DNA from: Glycomyces niveus | GTDB lineage: Bacteria > Actinomycetota > Actinomycetes > Mycobacteriales > Micromonosporaceae | NCBI RefSeq assembly: GCF_017592475.1 | Contig: NZ_JAGFNP010000002.1 | Coordinates: 459,135 to 523,134, forward strand | Reading direction: 5' to 3' | DNA: 64,000 bases | Shown: piece after piece, positions 34,494-43,747 of the stretch | Position numbering within the stretch: position 1 is the first letter of the stretch | How the letters are laid out: each line of letters starts with the position of its first letter | The notes under the pieces: generated by a model | What the model saw: the letters and a program-made list of their open reading frames with translations, nothing else | Databases searched by the model: none | Told to the model about the DNA's origin: nothing | Made by a program: the position numbers and the translations under genes

Positions 34494-35194
34494 CAGGACG
34501 AAGCGGTGTAGTCCAACAGCGCAGTCTTCTCGGCCTCGTCGACACTGAGATGCCACTCCGTCTTGACCGCCACCCACGCCCACACGTAAGCGCACCAGAC
34601 CCCCTCGTCGGTCGGCATCCACTCCGCCGGGTCCTGGTCCGACTTCGAGCGGTTGGAGGAGGCGGTGACGGCGATGAGGTGCCAGTTGTTCTCCTGCCAG
34701 TTCGCGTACGCCTGGCGGTCCTCGGTGGTCCAGTCGACCGCCCCCGACCCCCACGCCTCCTTCAACGGCACGAAATGGTCGATGTCGATGTCACCCGAGG
34801 CGGTGACCGTCTCGCCGTCGTACATCGAGATCCACTCGCCCGTCATCGCATCGTCGCAGTCGGCCTCGGTCAACGCGCCGGAGCGGTCCTGCTCGACCAG
34901 GACGTCGTCCCGGGCGTCGCAGCCGTTCCCGTCGTCGTCCTTCCAGTGCGGGAACAGGGACCGGTCGTAGCCGTCGTCGCGCTCCTCGGCGACCTCGAGC
35001 GCCTCGATCGCGGCCGTCAACTCCGCGGGGTCGACCGTGACCGTGAACGGCGCGGTCGCACTGAACTCGTTCGACACCTCCGAACCCGTACCGGCCGCAT
35101 CGGTCGTGGCCACATCGTCGGCCAGATCGGCCAGGTCAGCGCAGCCGGCGGCGAACAGCAGCGGGAGCACCAGGAGCAGACGGGGAGCGCGCAT
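34490..35194 (-). CDS. Secreted lipoprotein HNH nuclease (DUF1524/GmrSD-like)
   Basis: 234 aa. Lipoprotein signal LLLVLPLLFAAGC (Cys18), an acidic linker, then an HNH fold: DIDIDHFVPLKEAWGSGA (catalytic His in DHxxPL), WQENNWHLIAVTASSNRSKSDQDPAEWMP (Asn/Lys of the motif). Two Cys-containing loops may form disulfides (NGCDARDD, ADCDDAM). An extracellular nuclease acting in nutrient scavenging or competition is inferred. The stop codon overlaps the opposing gene's stop by 4 bp. Confidence 0.85.
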   Translation of the reverse strand: MRAPRLLLVLPLLFAAGCADLADLADDVATTDAAGTGSEVSNEFSATAPFTVTVDPAELTAAIEALEVAEERDDGYDRSLFPHWKDDDGNGCDARDDVLVEQDRSGALTEADCDDAMTGEWISMYDGETVTASGDIDIDHFVPLKEAWGSGAVDWTTEDRQAYANWQENNWHLIAVTASSNRSKSDQDPAEWMPTDEGVWCAYVWAWVAVKTEWHLSVDEAEKTALLDYTASSC

Positions 35195-35301
35195 GAGCAG
35201 AGTCCTAACGGGACACATTCGAGCAAAGGACGGCCGGGGTGTTCGCAACGTAACACAAACACCCGCGCCCGAACAGGTCCGCTCCTGCTAGATTCCCCCG
35301 A

Positions 35302-35820
35302 ATGATCGTATGGCTCAACGGCAACTTCGGCGCCGGCAAGACCACCACCGCCCGCATCCTCAAAGACACCCTCCCCGCCCGCGTCTTCGACGCCGAGCAC
35401 ATCGGCTACCTCCTCCGCGGCATCATCGGCGACCTCCCGCACCACGACTTCAAAGAATGGGACCCCTGGCGCGGCCTCACCATCGAAACCGCCCGCCAAG
35501 TCCTCGACTACGTCGGCGGCACCCTCGTCATCCCCCAATCAGTCCTCCAACACGACTACTGGACCGAACTCACCGACGGCTTCACCGCCGCCCGCATCCC
35601 CCTGCGCGCCTTCACCCTCCACACCGACCCCGACACCTTCCGCCACCGCGTCGAAAACGACACCGACGAACCCACCGCCAAACAATGGCGCCTCGACCAC
35701 CGCCCCGCCTACGAAACCGCCCTCGACACATGGATGCGCGACGCCACCCACGTCATCGACACCACCCACCGCACCCCCGAACAAGTCGCCGCACACATCA
35801 AGGCCGCCCTAAACGCGTAA
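35302..35820 (+). CDS. TmrB-like P-loop ATPase
   Basis: 172 aa. It begins MIVWLNGNFGAGKTTTARIL (Walker A 7-14), nearly the same opening as Bacillus TmrB, followed by VFDAEHIGYLLR and the HTDPDTFRHRVEND, DTWMRDATHVIDTTHRTPEQVA pattern. TmrB confers tunicamycin resistance by binding the drug at the membrane. Whether this protein does is unknown, as TmrB-like ATPases are widespread. TAGATT (35289-35294) is seven bases before the ATG. Codon use is strongly C-ending. Confidence 0.75.
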   Translation: MIVWLNGNFGAGKTTTARILKDTLPARVFDAEHIGYLLRGIIGDLPHHDFKEWDPWRGLTIETARQVLDYVGGTLVIPQSVLQHDYWTELTDGFTAARIPLRAFTLHTDPDTFRHRVENDTDEPTAKQWRLDHRPAYETALDTWMRDATHVIDTTHRTPEQVAAHIKAALNA

Positions 35821-35893
35821 CTCCCAGAAAACGTCACACCCGGGCGCGACGATGGGGAACGAGAAGCCACAACGAACGGCAAAGGAGCCCGCC

Positions 35894-37033
35894 ATGGCCT
35901 ACCTCGTCCTCATCGGCACCCGCAAAGGCCTGTTCACCGCCACCAGCGACGACCGCGTCCACTGGTCCGTCGACGGCCCCGCCAAACTCGACGACGACGG
36001 CTTCACCGCCGTCGCCGAAATCTACGCCGCCGCCTGCGACCCCGCCACCGGCCGCATCCTCATCGGCGCCGCCACCTTCTTCGGCCCCAGCATCTGGCGC
36101 TCCACCGACTACGCCCAAACCTGGTCCGAACCCGAGAACGCCCCCATGGCCTTCCCGCAAGACCTGCCCTACCGGCCCCTCGACTTCTCCGACACCGCCG
36201 GCGAAGACCAACCCGACACCGACCAGACCAACACCGTCAAACGCATCTGGCAACTCACCTTCGGCCCCGGCCGCCGCGTCTGGGCCGGCGTCGAACCCAC
36301 CAGCCTCTGGACCTCCGACGACGACGGCGACACCTTCACCTTCAACCGACCCCTCTGGGAACACCCCGACCACACCACCTGGGCCTCCGGCGCCGGCGGA
36401 CCCGCCGTCCACACCATCGTCCCCGACCCCGCCGACCCGCAGCACCTCACCGTCGCCATCTCCTCAGGAGGCATCTACCAGACCGACGACGACGGCCAGA
36501 CCTGGACCGGCATCACCAAAGGCATCACCATCGACTACGGCCCCGACCCCGAACCCGACTCCGGCCAATGCATCCACAAAGTCACCCGCGACGCCGCCGG
36601 CACCCTCTACGCCCAATCCCACGGCCCCGCCTACCGCGCCACCCGCCCCGACGGCGGCTGGACCAACATCTCCGCCACACTCCCGTCCAACTTCGGCTTC
36701 GCCATGGTCGCCCACCCCCACCAAGCCGGCACCGTCATGGCCTGGCCCGTCGGCGAATCCATGGACCGCACCCCACCCGACCACCGCATCACCGCCTGGC
36801 GCACCACCGACAGCGGCGACACCTGGCACGCCTGGGGCACCGGCCTCCCCGACGAACCCTACTTCGGCACCGTCATGCGCGACGGCGCCTGCACCGACGG
36901 CGCCACCGACCCCGGCTGGTACTTCGGCACCCGCTGCGGCGACGTCTGGGCCGCCGACGACGACGGCCACTGGCACCAAATCGCCGCCCACCTGCCCGAC
37001 GTCCTCTGCGTGCGCGCCATGGAGACCCCGTGA
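35894..37033 (+). CDS. BNR/WD40-like beta-propeller protein (sialidase-fold)
   Basis: 379 aa. Repeated Asp-box-like units: WRSTDYAQTW (as IWRSTDYAQTWSE), LWTSDDDGDTFTF, IYQTDDDGQTWTGI, AWRTTDSGDTWHAWG. It opens with YLVLIGTRKGLFTATSDDRVHW. No signal peptide and no sialidase catalytic triad is evident, so it is probably a cytoplasmic propeller. AAAGGAG precedes ATG 35894. Its stop overlaps the ATG of a ThiS/MoaD-like gene, a coupling seen repeatedly in this family. Confidence 0.8.
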   Translation: MAYLVLIGTRKGLFTATSDDRVHWSVDGPAKLDDDGFTAVAEIYAAACDPATGRILIGAATFFGPSIWRSTDYAQTWSEPENAPMAFPQDLPYRPLDFSDTAGEDQPDTDQTNTVKRIWQLTFGPGRRVWAGVEPTSLWTSDDDGDTFTFNRPLWEHPDHTTWASGAGGPAVHTIVPDPADPQHLTVAISSGGIYQTDDDGQTWTGITKGITIDYGPDPEPDSGQCIHKVTRDAAGTLYAQSHGPAYRATRPDGGWTNISATLPSNFGFAMVAHPHQAGTVMAWPVGESMDRTPPDHRITAWRTTDSGDTWHAWGTGLPDEPYFGTVMRDGACTDGATDPGWYFGTRCGDVWAADDDGHWHQIAAHLPDVLCVRAMETP

Positions 37034-37311
37034 TGATCGACGTGAAACTGCCCGCCGCGCTGGCCTCCGAATGCGGCGGGGCCCGCCACCTCGACGTCGA
37101 CGCGCGGCCCGGGGCCACCCTCGCGGACGTCCTCGACCAGGTCGCCGCCGCCCACCCGCGGCTGGGCCGGCGGTTGCGGGACGAAGCGGGCAAGCTCCGC
37201 CGCTACGTCAACGTCTACATCGGCGACGAGGAGTCCCGGCGGCTCCAGGGCCTCGCGACGCCCGTCGACGGCCGCGACATCCAGATACTCCCGTCCATCG
37301 CCGGGGGATAA
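37033..37311 (+). CDS. MoaD/ThiS-family sulfur-carrier-like protein
   Basis: 92 aa beta-grasp fold: IDVKLPAALASECGG, GATLADVLDQVAAAHPRLGRRL, RYVNVYIGDEESRRLQGLATPVDGRDIQILPSIAGG. The terminal Gly-Gly is the thiocarboxylation or conjugation site of ubiquitin-like sulfur carriers. Overlaps the BNR gene by 1 bp. No E1-like ThiF/MoeB is nearby, so its activating enzyme must be elsewhere. Confidence 0.87.
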   Translation: MIDVKLPAALASECGGARHLDVDARPGATLADVLDQVAAAHPRLGRRLRDEAGKLRRYVNVYIGDEESRRLQGLATPVDGRDIQILPSIAGG

Positions 37312-37320
37312 GACGCCGAA

Positions 37321-37352
37321 GGGGCGCCGCGCATGTCGCGCGGCGCCCCTTT
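37321..37352. terminator. Bidirectional terminator between the MoaD-like and FKBP genes
   Basis: Perfect 12-bp stem GGGGCGCCGCGC/GCGCGGCGCCCC, 5-base loop, TTT after. Serves the two convergent units. Confidence 0.85.
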
Positions 37353-37364
37353 CGACTTTCTCGG

Positions 37365-37916
37365 CTAGGACTGGCCGTTGATCGAGACGACGTCCACCAC
37401 GAACACGAGGGTCTCGTTCGGGCCGATCACGCCGCCGGCGCCGGCCGCGCCGTAACCGAGCTCCGGCGGGATCACGATGAGGCGGCGGTCGCCGACCTGC
37501 GCGCCGATGAGGCCGTCATTCCAGCCCTGGATGACCGGGGCCGAACCCAGCGGCGACACCGAGAACGGCTGCGCGCCCCGGTTCCACGACGCGTCGAACT
37601 CCTTGCCGTTCGACCAGTTGAACCCCGCGTACTGGACCGCGACCGAGTCGCCGGCCTTCGCCTCGGTGCCCGAGCCCTCGACCACGTCGAAGGTGAACAG
37701 CTTCTTCGGCGGCTCCTCGCCGCTCGGCACCGTCACGACCGGCTTCGCGTCCGTCTCGGGCGAGACCGACACCTCGACACCGTCACTGATCTGCACCACG
37801 TCAGCATTCCCTTCCTCGGCGGCGCCGTCTTCCACGCCGCAACCCGCCAGCAGCCCCGCGCACAACGACGCGAACACGACCGGCTTCCAAACTCGACTCA
37901 GCAGGCTAGAGGCCAT
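37365..37916 (-). CDS. FKBP-type peptidyl-prolyl isomerase lipoprotein
   Basis: 183 aa. Lipobox LAGC (Cys26). FKBP domain at about 73-183: VQYAGFNWSNGKEFDASWNRGAQPFSVSPLG, VIQGWNDGLIGAQVGDRRLIVIPPELGYGAAG, TLVFVVDVVSI. It catalyses prolyl isomerisation of exported proteins at the outer membrane face. TAGGTT (37928-37923, minus strand) is six bases before the ATG. Confidence 0.93.
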   Translation of the reverse strand: MASSLLSRVWKPVVFASLCAGLLAGCGVEDGAAEEGNADVVQISDGVEVSVSPETDAKPVVTVPSGEEPPKKLFTFDVVEGSGTEAKAGDSVAVQYAGFNWSNGKEFDASWNRGAQPFSVSPLGSAPVIQGWNDGLIGAQVGDRRLIVIPPELGYGAAGAGGVIGPNETLVFVVDVVSINGQS

Positions 37917-38047
37917 CGTGGGAACCTACCACCCGCCCGCCGCCGGGGCCGCCCGCTGCCCGAACCGAGCGGCCGGACGCACAAGGCGCCCACCGACTAC
38001 CCTTCAACCGAGACCCCGAACCCCGCCGCGCCACCGCAAGGACGACG

Positions 38048-38635
38048 ATGACCGACCCGAACACCCCCGCCCCCATGCACCCCCTGCGCCGCGCGCTCAC
38101 CTTCTGGGGCGCGGTCATCGGCCTCATGTGGCTCCTGCTCGTCGCCGACTGGGTCACGCCCGGACACCTCACCGCGTACGGCATCACGCCGCGCAGCGTC
38201 GACGGCCTGATCGGCATCGCCGCCGCGCCGTTCCTGCACGCCGGAGCCGGCCACCTCGCCTCCAACACGGTGCCGCTCATCGTCATGGGCACCGTTGCGG
38301 CCCTGCGCGACTGGCGCGGCATGTGGGTTGCGCTCGTCGTCTCCCTGCTCGCCTCGGGGATCGGCGTCTGGCTGTTCTCCCCGCCGCACTCCGTCACCGT
38401 CGGCGCCTCGGGCGTCGTCTTCGGCGTCTTCGGGTACCTGCTCGCGCGCGGCATCGTCATGCGCAAGATCGGGGACCTGCTCATCGCGGTGGTCCTGGTC
38501 GGCGTGTACGGGTCGATGGTGTGGGGGATCTTCCCCTCGCAGCCGCAGATCTCCTGGCAGGCCCACCTGTTCGGGTTCCTCGGCGGCGTGGCCGCGGCGT
38601 TCATGGTCCGCAACGCCGCCCGTGTGAACGCGTGA
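38048..38635 (+). CDS. Rhomboid-family intramembrane serine protease
   Basis: 195 aa, six membrane helices. Catalytic GASG (119-122, Ser121) and His173 in QAHLFGFLGG; the N-terminal HAGAGHLASN (64-73) is the rhomboid H-x4-H-L-x2-N motif. It cleaves transmembrane substrates. Last 4 bp (GTGA) overlap the next small gene. Confidence 0.93.
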   Translation: MTDPNTPAPMHPLRRALTFWGAVIGLMWLLLVADWVTPGHLTAYGITPRSVDGLIGIAAAPFLHAGAGHLASNTVPLIVMGTVAALRDWRGMWVALVVSLLASGIGVWLFSPPHSVTVGASGVVFGVFGYLLARGIVMRKIGDLLIAVVLVGVYGSMVWGIFPSQPQISWQAHLFGFLGGVAAAFMVRNAARVNA

Positions 38636-38856
38636 GCGCCCCGACCGGGTTCGCCTACCGCCGGCGCGGTGACGGGACGGTCGTCATCACCCACCGGGGC
38701 AAGGCGGCCGCGACCCTGCGCGGGGCGCGGGCGGCGAAGTTCCTCGACGAGATCGCGGCGGGGGACGAGCAGCTGGTGATGGCCCGCTGGACCGGCGCGT
38801 ACAAGTTCGGCAACGAGCTCCAGGCCGGCCGGCACCCCCGCAACCAAGGGCGATAG
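38632..38856 (+). CDS. Small conserved actinobacterial protein
   Basis: 74 aa, basic. Pattern: FAYRRRGDGTVVITHRGKAAATLRGARAAKFLDEI and MARWTGAYKFGNE followed by HPRN at the C-terminus, which I recognise as a recurring small actinobacterial family of unknown function. GTG start overlaps the rhomboid stop (GTGA), so it is co-translated with it. Confidence 0.65.
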   Translation: MSAPTGFAYRRRGDGTVVITHRGKAAATLRGARAAKFLDEIAAGDEQLVMARWTGAYKFGNELQAGRHPRNQGR

Positions 38857-38875
38857 GCCGAACCCGACCCCGGCA

Positions 38876-38919
38876 TTGACGACCGCACCCCCATAGTCCT
38901 ATAGTACTAACATCCTAGT
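38876..38919 (+). promoter_or_regulatory. Promoter and palindromic operator of the GntR-ABC operon
   Basis: TTGACG (38876-38881), an 18-base spacer, TATAGT (38900-38905). The palindrome TAGTACTA (38902-38909) overlaps the -10, and ACTA-N6-TAGT half-sites continue to 38919. Likely autoregulation by the YtrA-type GntR protein that follows. Confidence 0.65.
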
Positions 38920-38933
38920 GAAATAGAGTTTTC

Positions 38934-39319
38934 GTGATCGACTTCCATCTCGAGCCGCGCTCCGGCGTCGCCCCCTACATGCAGCTCGTCCACCAGGTCC
39001 AGCAGGCCCTGCGCCTCGGCATGCTCGAGGTGGGGGACCAGCTGCCCACGGTCAAGCAGGTCGTCGCCAAGATCGCCATCAACCCCAACACCGTCCTCAA
39101 GGCCTACCGCGAACTCGAACGCCAAGGCCTCGTCGCACCCCAGCCCGGGCGCGGCACGTTCGTCACCGCCACGCTCGCCGACGCCAGCCTCGACGCGCAC
39201 GCCGAACTCAAGACCGCACTCCAGCAGTGGATCGCCCAGGCCCGCCGGGCCGGACTCGACGACGACGCCATCCAAGCCCTGTTCGACACCACCATCAGAA
39301 AGGCACCGCAGGTGACCAC

Positions 39320-39323
<4 letters not shown>
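38934..39323 (+). CDS. YtrA-type GntR transcriptional regulator
   Basis: 129 aa. Winged helix: GVAPYMQLVHQVQQALRLGMLEVGDQLPTVKQVVAKIAINPNTVLKAYRELERQGLV (about 12-68), with the YtrA subgroup's short C-terminal dimerisation tail of two helices. Such proteins repress the ABC transporter operon in which they lie, often in response to cell-wall stress. GTG start; TAGAGT lies just upstream but the main promoter is at 38876. ATGA overlap with the ATPase gene. Confidence 0.9.
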
Positions 39324-40206
<883 letters not shown>

Positions 40207-40210
<4 letters not shown>

Positions 40211-41187
40211 TCTGGCTGACCTGGCGCCAAATGCGCGCCCAGACCCTGTGGACCCTCGGCCTCGTCGCCGCAGCCGCCGCCTACCTCATCTACCTCGCCG
40301 GCGACCTCCGCGACACCTACCGACTCACCATCACCGACTGCACCACCGCCTGCGACGACGCCAAGCACGCCTTCGCCGACGCGTTCGGCCCCGGCCTGCT
40401 CCTCATCGGACTCGTCCTCATCGCCGGACCCGCGCTCATCGGCGCGTTCTGGGCCGCGCCGCTCATCACCCGCGAACTCGAGACCGGCACCCACCGGCTC
40501 GTGTGGAACCAGTCGGTCACCCGCACCCGCTGGCTCGCAGTGAAACTCACCGTCGTCGGGGGAGTGAGCGTCGCGCTCACCGGCGGCCTCAGCCTGCTGC
40601 TGTCGTGGGCGGCCGAACCGTTCGACGGGCTCGTCAACTCCCGGTTCGAACCGCTGACGTTCGCCTCGAGGGACCTCGCCCCGTTCGGGTACGCGCTGCT
40701 GGCGTTCACCCTCGGGCTCGTCGTCGGCGTCCTGGCCCGCAGGACCCTCGTGGCCATGGCCGTCACCCTGCTGGCGTTCGCGGCCTTCCAGCTGCTCATG
40801 GCGAACGCGGTCCGGCCGCACTTCGCCGAACCGGTCACCGAGACCATCGAGTGGTCCGACGCGAACACCGTCGGCCAGATCGACTCGTTCGGCATCGGCC
40901 CGCAGGGCGCCGGCATCCAGGGTTACACCATCCCCGGCGCGTGGGTGGTCTCCGACCACATCACCGTCTACAAAGGCGACGGCACCGAGGTGACCGAGGA
41001 CGACATCACGTCCTGCGGCAGCACCCCCGACGAGTGCATGACCGCGCTGGACGCCTCGTTCGAGGTCACGTACCAGCCCGCCGACCGGTACTGGGAATTC
41101 CAGTGGATCGAGCTCGGCGTCGCCGCCGGACTGTCGGCCGTCCTCGCCGGCGTCGCGTTCTGGCGGATCCCGCGCGGCCTCAACTGA
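40207..41187 (+). CDS. ABC transporter permease
   Basis: 326 aa ABC-2-type permease. About six membrane segments (for example 12-30, 60-85, 110-135, 160-200, 298-318), a conserved cytoplasmic TRELETGTHRLVWNQSVTRTRWLAVKL typical of this exporter group, and a large extracytoplasmic loop (about 210-290) with two cysteines. Works with the upstream ATPase; the substrate is unknown. Confidence 0.87.
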
Positions 41188-41207
41188 ACCACCGACCTCG
41201 GCCGAGA

Positions 41208-41223
41208 TTCCCGCAAGTAATGA
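41208..41223 (+). repeat. Left arm of a 16-bp inverted repeat
   Basis: TTCCCGCAAGTAATGA. Its exact reverse complement is at 42450-42465. The pair brackets the VOC and GNAT genes, 1.24 kb apart. No target-site duplication or transposase is visible. Confidence 0.75.
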
Positions 41224-41228
41224 AGTGG

Positions 41229-41265
41229 GAAGCGGGTGCCGGACCGAGGGTCCGGCACCCGCTTC
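41229..41265. terminator. Hairpin terminator between the ABC permease and VOC genes
   Basis: Perfect 17-bp stem (41229-41245/41249-41265) with a GAG loop. No T tract, but it lies exactly between convergent genes. Confidence 0.75.
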
Positions 41266-41284
41266 TCGTCGCGTCCCGCGGCGG

Positions 41285-41686
41285 TCAGCTCGTGATGTCG
41301 ACCATCCAGCTGACGCCGAACCGGTCGACCAGGGCGCCGAACTCGTCGCCCCACATCTGCTTCTCGAGGGGAATGGTGACCGTCGCGCCCTCGCCGAGGC
41401 CCTCCCAGTAGCCGCGCAGCCGGTCGGCCTCGTCACCGGAGATGCTGATCGAGAGGTTCTGGCCCGGCTTGTAGTCCATGCCGGGCGGCGTGTCGGAGGC
41501 CATGATCGTGTAGCCCGCCTCCGAGGTGAGCTGGGCGTGCATGACCTTGTCGGCCCCAGGCCCGGGCATGCCGGACTCGCCGAAGGTCATCACCTTCAGG
41601 TCGCCGCCGAGCACGCTCTGATAGAACTCCATGGCCTCCCGGGCGTCCCCGTCGAACTGGACGTACGGGTTGAGCATCGAACCCAT
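41285..41686 (-). CDS. VOC-superfamily (PhnB-like) protein
   Basis: 133 aa. Glyoxalase/PhnB fold: LNPYVQFDGDAREAMEFYQSVLGGDLKVMTFGE at the N-terminus, then WGDEFGALVDRFGVSWMVDI at the C-terminus, the canonical PhnB-like signature. Metal-dependent binding of small molecules; catalytic role unknown. GGGAG precedes the ATG. Confidence 0.88.
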   Translation of the reverse strand: MGSMLNPYVQFDGDAREAMEFYQSVLGGDLKVMTFGESGMPGPGADKVMHAQLTSEAGYTIMASDTPPGMDYKPGQNLSISISGDEADRLRGYWEGLGEGATVTIPLEKQMWGDEFGALVDRFGVSWMVDITS

Positions 41687-41765
41687 TGCGGGCTCCCTTC
41701 GTCGTAGCGATACCGCCATACTCGCAGCGGCCGCCGCCACCAGGGGCCGAACGGGAGAACCCGCG

Positions 41766-42305
41766 CTAGGCCGCGGCCGCCCGCCACTCGTCGACGAGCA
41801 GACCCAGGATGACCTCGTCCAGGAACTCGCCCATGACCCAGTGCGAACCGCGCCGCACGCCCTCGCGCACGAAGCCGTTGCGTTCGGCGGCGCGCAGCAT
41901 CGGGTCGTTGTCGGCCAGGGTCTCGATCTGCAGACGGTGCAGGCCGTGCACGACGAACCCGTAGTGGCACAGGACCGCGACCACGTCCGTGGCGTACCCC
42001 TTGCCGCGCGCCGACGGCCGCAACCCCAGACCCACATGCGCCGACCGCAGATACGTGTCGATGCCCCACAGGGTCGCGACGCCGACGAGATCGCCGCTCT
42101 CCAAGTCGACCACGGAGAACTGCACGACCCCGTCCTTCGCGTCGCCCACGACGAACGGCGCCTCCGCCGCCCCAGGGGTGAACGGCCGCCACGGCATCCC
42201 GGTCGCGCGCGCCGTGACCAGCACGTCTCCGCCCAATTCCTCCTGCAAGACCGGAATGTCCGCTTCATGGCGGGCCCGCAGCCCCACCTTGTCTCCCTTA
42301 AGCAC
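41766..42305 (-). CDS. GNAT-family N-acetyltransferase (RimJ/RimL-like)
   Basis: 179 aa. LKGDKVGLRARHEADIPVL opening, WGIDTYLRSAHVGLGLRPSARGKGYATDVV (CoA loop R-G-K-G-Y-A) and LHRLQIETLADNDPMLRAAERNGFVREGVRR. RimJ/RimL relatives acetylate N-termini or small molecules. GTG 42305 is kept because the usual first strand starts there; a GTG at 42287 with GGGAG upstream is an alternative start. Confidence 0.83.
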   Translation of the reverse strand: MLKGDKVGLRARHEADIPVLQEELGGDVLVTARATGMPWRPFTPGAAEAPFVVGDAKDGVVQFSVVDLESGDLVGVATLWGIDTYLRSAHVGLGLRPSARGKGYATDVVAVLCHYGFVVHGLHRLQIETLADNDPMLRAAERNGFVREGVRRGSHWVMGEFLDEVILGLLVDEWRAAAA

Positions 42306-42449
42306 TCGCGTTTTCTACCAGACGCCCGCTAGGCCTCGCCAGCGCGATTTCCGCCCACACCGGCCCGGCGGGACCGATCGCGTCAATGGGGCCACCGACC
42401 CGACGAATGAGGCCTCGATTCGCGGGAGGCCGTGTCTGGACCCAGAACA

Positions 42450-42465
42450 TCATTACTTGCGGGAA
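42450..42465 (-). repeat. Right arm of the 16-bp inverted repeat
   Basis: TCATTACTTGCGGGAA, exact reverse complement of 41208-41223. It lies in the 256-bp gap between the GNAT gene and the zinc-ribbon gene, about 100 bases before the latter. Confidence 0.75.
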
Positions 42466-42477
42466 CGGCACTTCTCG

Positions 42478-42555
42478 TGAGTTATATATCCGGGCGGGAC
42501 ACGCCTGTTTTTCTGTTATTTAAATATTAAAACCGGAAATTAAAAATGATAGGGT
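42478..42555 (+). promoter_or_regulatory. AT-rich promoter region of the zinc-ribbon coiled-coil gene
   Basis: Positions 42508-42547 contain only 6 G/C in 40 bases, a striking contrast with the genome. It holds an imperfect TTTAAATATTAAA palindrome (42519-42531). The -10 TAGGGT at 42550-42555 is six bases before the ATG. The A/T tracts may act as an UP element or as a protein-binding site. Confidence 0.65.
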
Positions 42556-42561
42556 GTGGGC

Positions 42562-43668
42562 ATGCCGAAAACAGGTACGACCACGACCGCCGTTCCCGCG
42601 ACCCGGACGCCCGCCAAGGGCGCGACGCTGTGCAAGCGGTGCGGGACGCCGATCCCGCAGCAGCCCGGGCGCGGGCGCCCGCGCCTGTACTGCGCCGAAG
42701 GCGACTGCGCCGCCCAGGCCAAGCGCCAGCGCGAGCTGCGCCGCTCGACGCCGGGGCTCGAGGGGGCGCTGGCGCGGGCCGAGGAGCTGTACGAGCAGAT
42801 CGAGCAGTCGATGGCGTCGGCGCTGGCGCCGCTGGCGGAGGCGCTGCGGGCGGAGACCGATCCGGCCGAGGTGGAGGCCCGGTTGGCGGAGGTGCGGTCG
42901 GACGCGGCGTCGTCGGTGGCGGCGGCGCGCGCGGAGCGTGACGAGGTGGCCGCGGCTGCGGCGGCGTTGCGGGAGGAGCTGGCCGGGGCGCGGGACGAGG
43001 CCGAGCGGGCCGCGGGTGCGGTGTCGGCGGCTGAGGCTCGGGCGAAGGAGGCGGTCGCGGCGCGGTTGGCGGCGGTGCGGGACGCGGAGGCGGCTCGGGA
43101 GGAGACGGGGGCGGCGGTGGCTGAGGCGGTGGCTGCTGCGGCGGCTCGGGCCGAGGCTGAGGTGTCGGCCCGGACGGCTGAGGAGGCGCGTGCGCTCGCG
43201 GTGTCGGAGCGGGAGGCGGCGGTGTCGGGCCGTGAGGAGGCCGAGCGGGTGGCGGTCGCGGCCCAGGGCGAGGCGGCGGCCGCGCGGGACCGGGCGGATC
43301 AGGTGGCCGCGGAGGCGGCGGAGGCGCTGCGGGCCGGTGAGGCGGCGTTGGAGCGGGCCGAGGCGCGGGCACTGGGGTTCATCGGTGAGCGGGATGCGGA
43401 GCGGGCGCGGGTGGAGTCGCTGGTGGCGGAGGTCGCGGTGGCGCGGCGGGATGCGGAGCAGGCCGGTGCGCGGGCGGCGGCGCTCGCGGCGGATGTGGAG
43501 CGGCTGCGTGCCGAGGTTGCCGGTGCGGTGGCTGAGGCGCGGGTGTCGGTGTCGCGTGCGGACGCGGCCGAGGCCGCGGGTGCGGCGGCGTCGGCGGCGG
43601 TGGAGTCGTGGCGTGAGCGGGCCCTGTCCGCGGAGGCGCGGTTGGCCGAGCGCGAGGGCGGGAAGTAG
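42562..43668 (+). CDS. Zinc-ribbon protein with a long Ala/Glu/Arg coiled coil
   Basis: 368 aa. An N-terminal Cys cluster CKRCGTPIPQQPGRGRP..YCAEGDC (about 24-50) looks like a zinc ribbon of the kind found before plasmid-type DNA-binding helices. From about residue 60 to 360 it is an uninterrupted, charged, Ala-rich coiled coil (repeated AEARAKEAVAARLAAVRDAEAA-like heptads). It resembles KfrA-like or SMC-like scaffold proteins in layout only; no family can be named. Leaderless ATG; GTG 42556 is an alternative start. Monocistronic. Confidence 0.65.
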   Translation: MPKTGTTTTAVPATRTPAKGATLCKRCGTPIPQQPGRGRPRLYCAEGDCAAQAKRQRELRRSTPGLEGALARAEELYEQIEQSMASALAPLAEALRAETDPAEVEARLAEVRSDAASSVAAARAERDEVAAAAAALREELAGARDEAERAAGAVSAAEARAKEAVAARLAAVRDAEAAREETGAAVAEAVAAAAARAEAEVSARTAEEARALAVSEREAAVSGREEAERVAVAAQGEAAAARDRADQVAAEAAEALRAGEAALERAEARALGFIGERDAERARVESLVAEVAVARRDAEQAGARAAALAADVERLRAEVAGAVAEARVSVSRADAAEAAGAAASAAVESWRERALSAEARLAEREGGK

Positions 43669-43719
43669 GCTCCTGCTCCCCCGCGCTGCGGCGCGTGTTT
43701 TGTCCTGTTCGGAGTTTCA

Positions 43720-43747
43720 GGTCCCGGCACACCGCCGGGGCCTGTTT
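43720..43747. terminator. Hairpin terminator between the coiled-coil gene and first DinB gene
   Basis: Stem GGTCCCGGC/GCCGGGGCC (9 bp with one G-T pair), ACACC loop, then TGTTT. Between convergent genes. Confidence 0.6.

Noticed and set aside
31890..37311. An antibiotic-resistance island (APH, GNAT, TmrB-like)
   Set aside because: These families are common as chromosomal genes of unknown substrate in actinomycetes; no mobility genes or compositional break mark an island.
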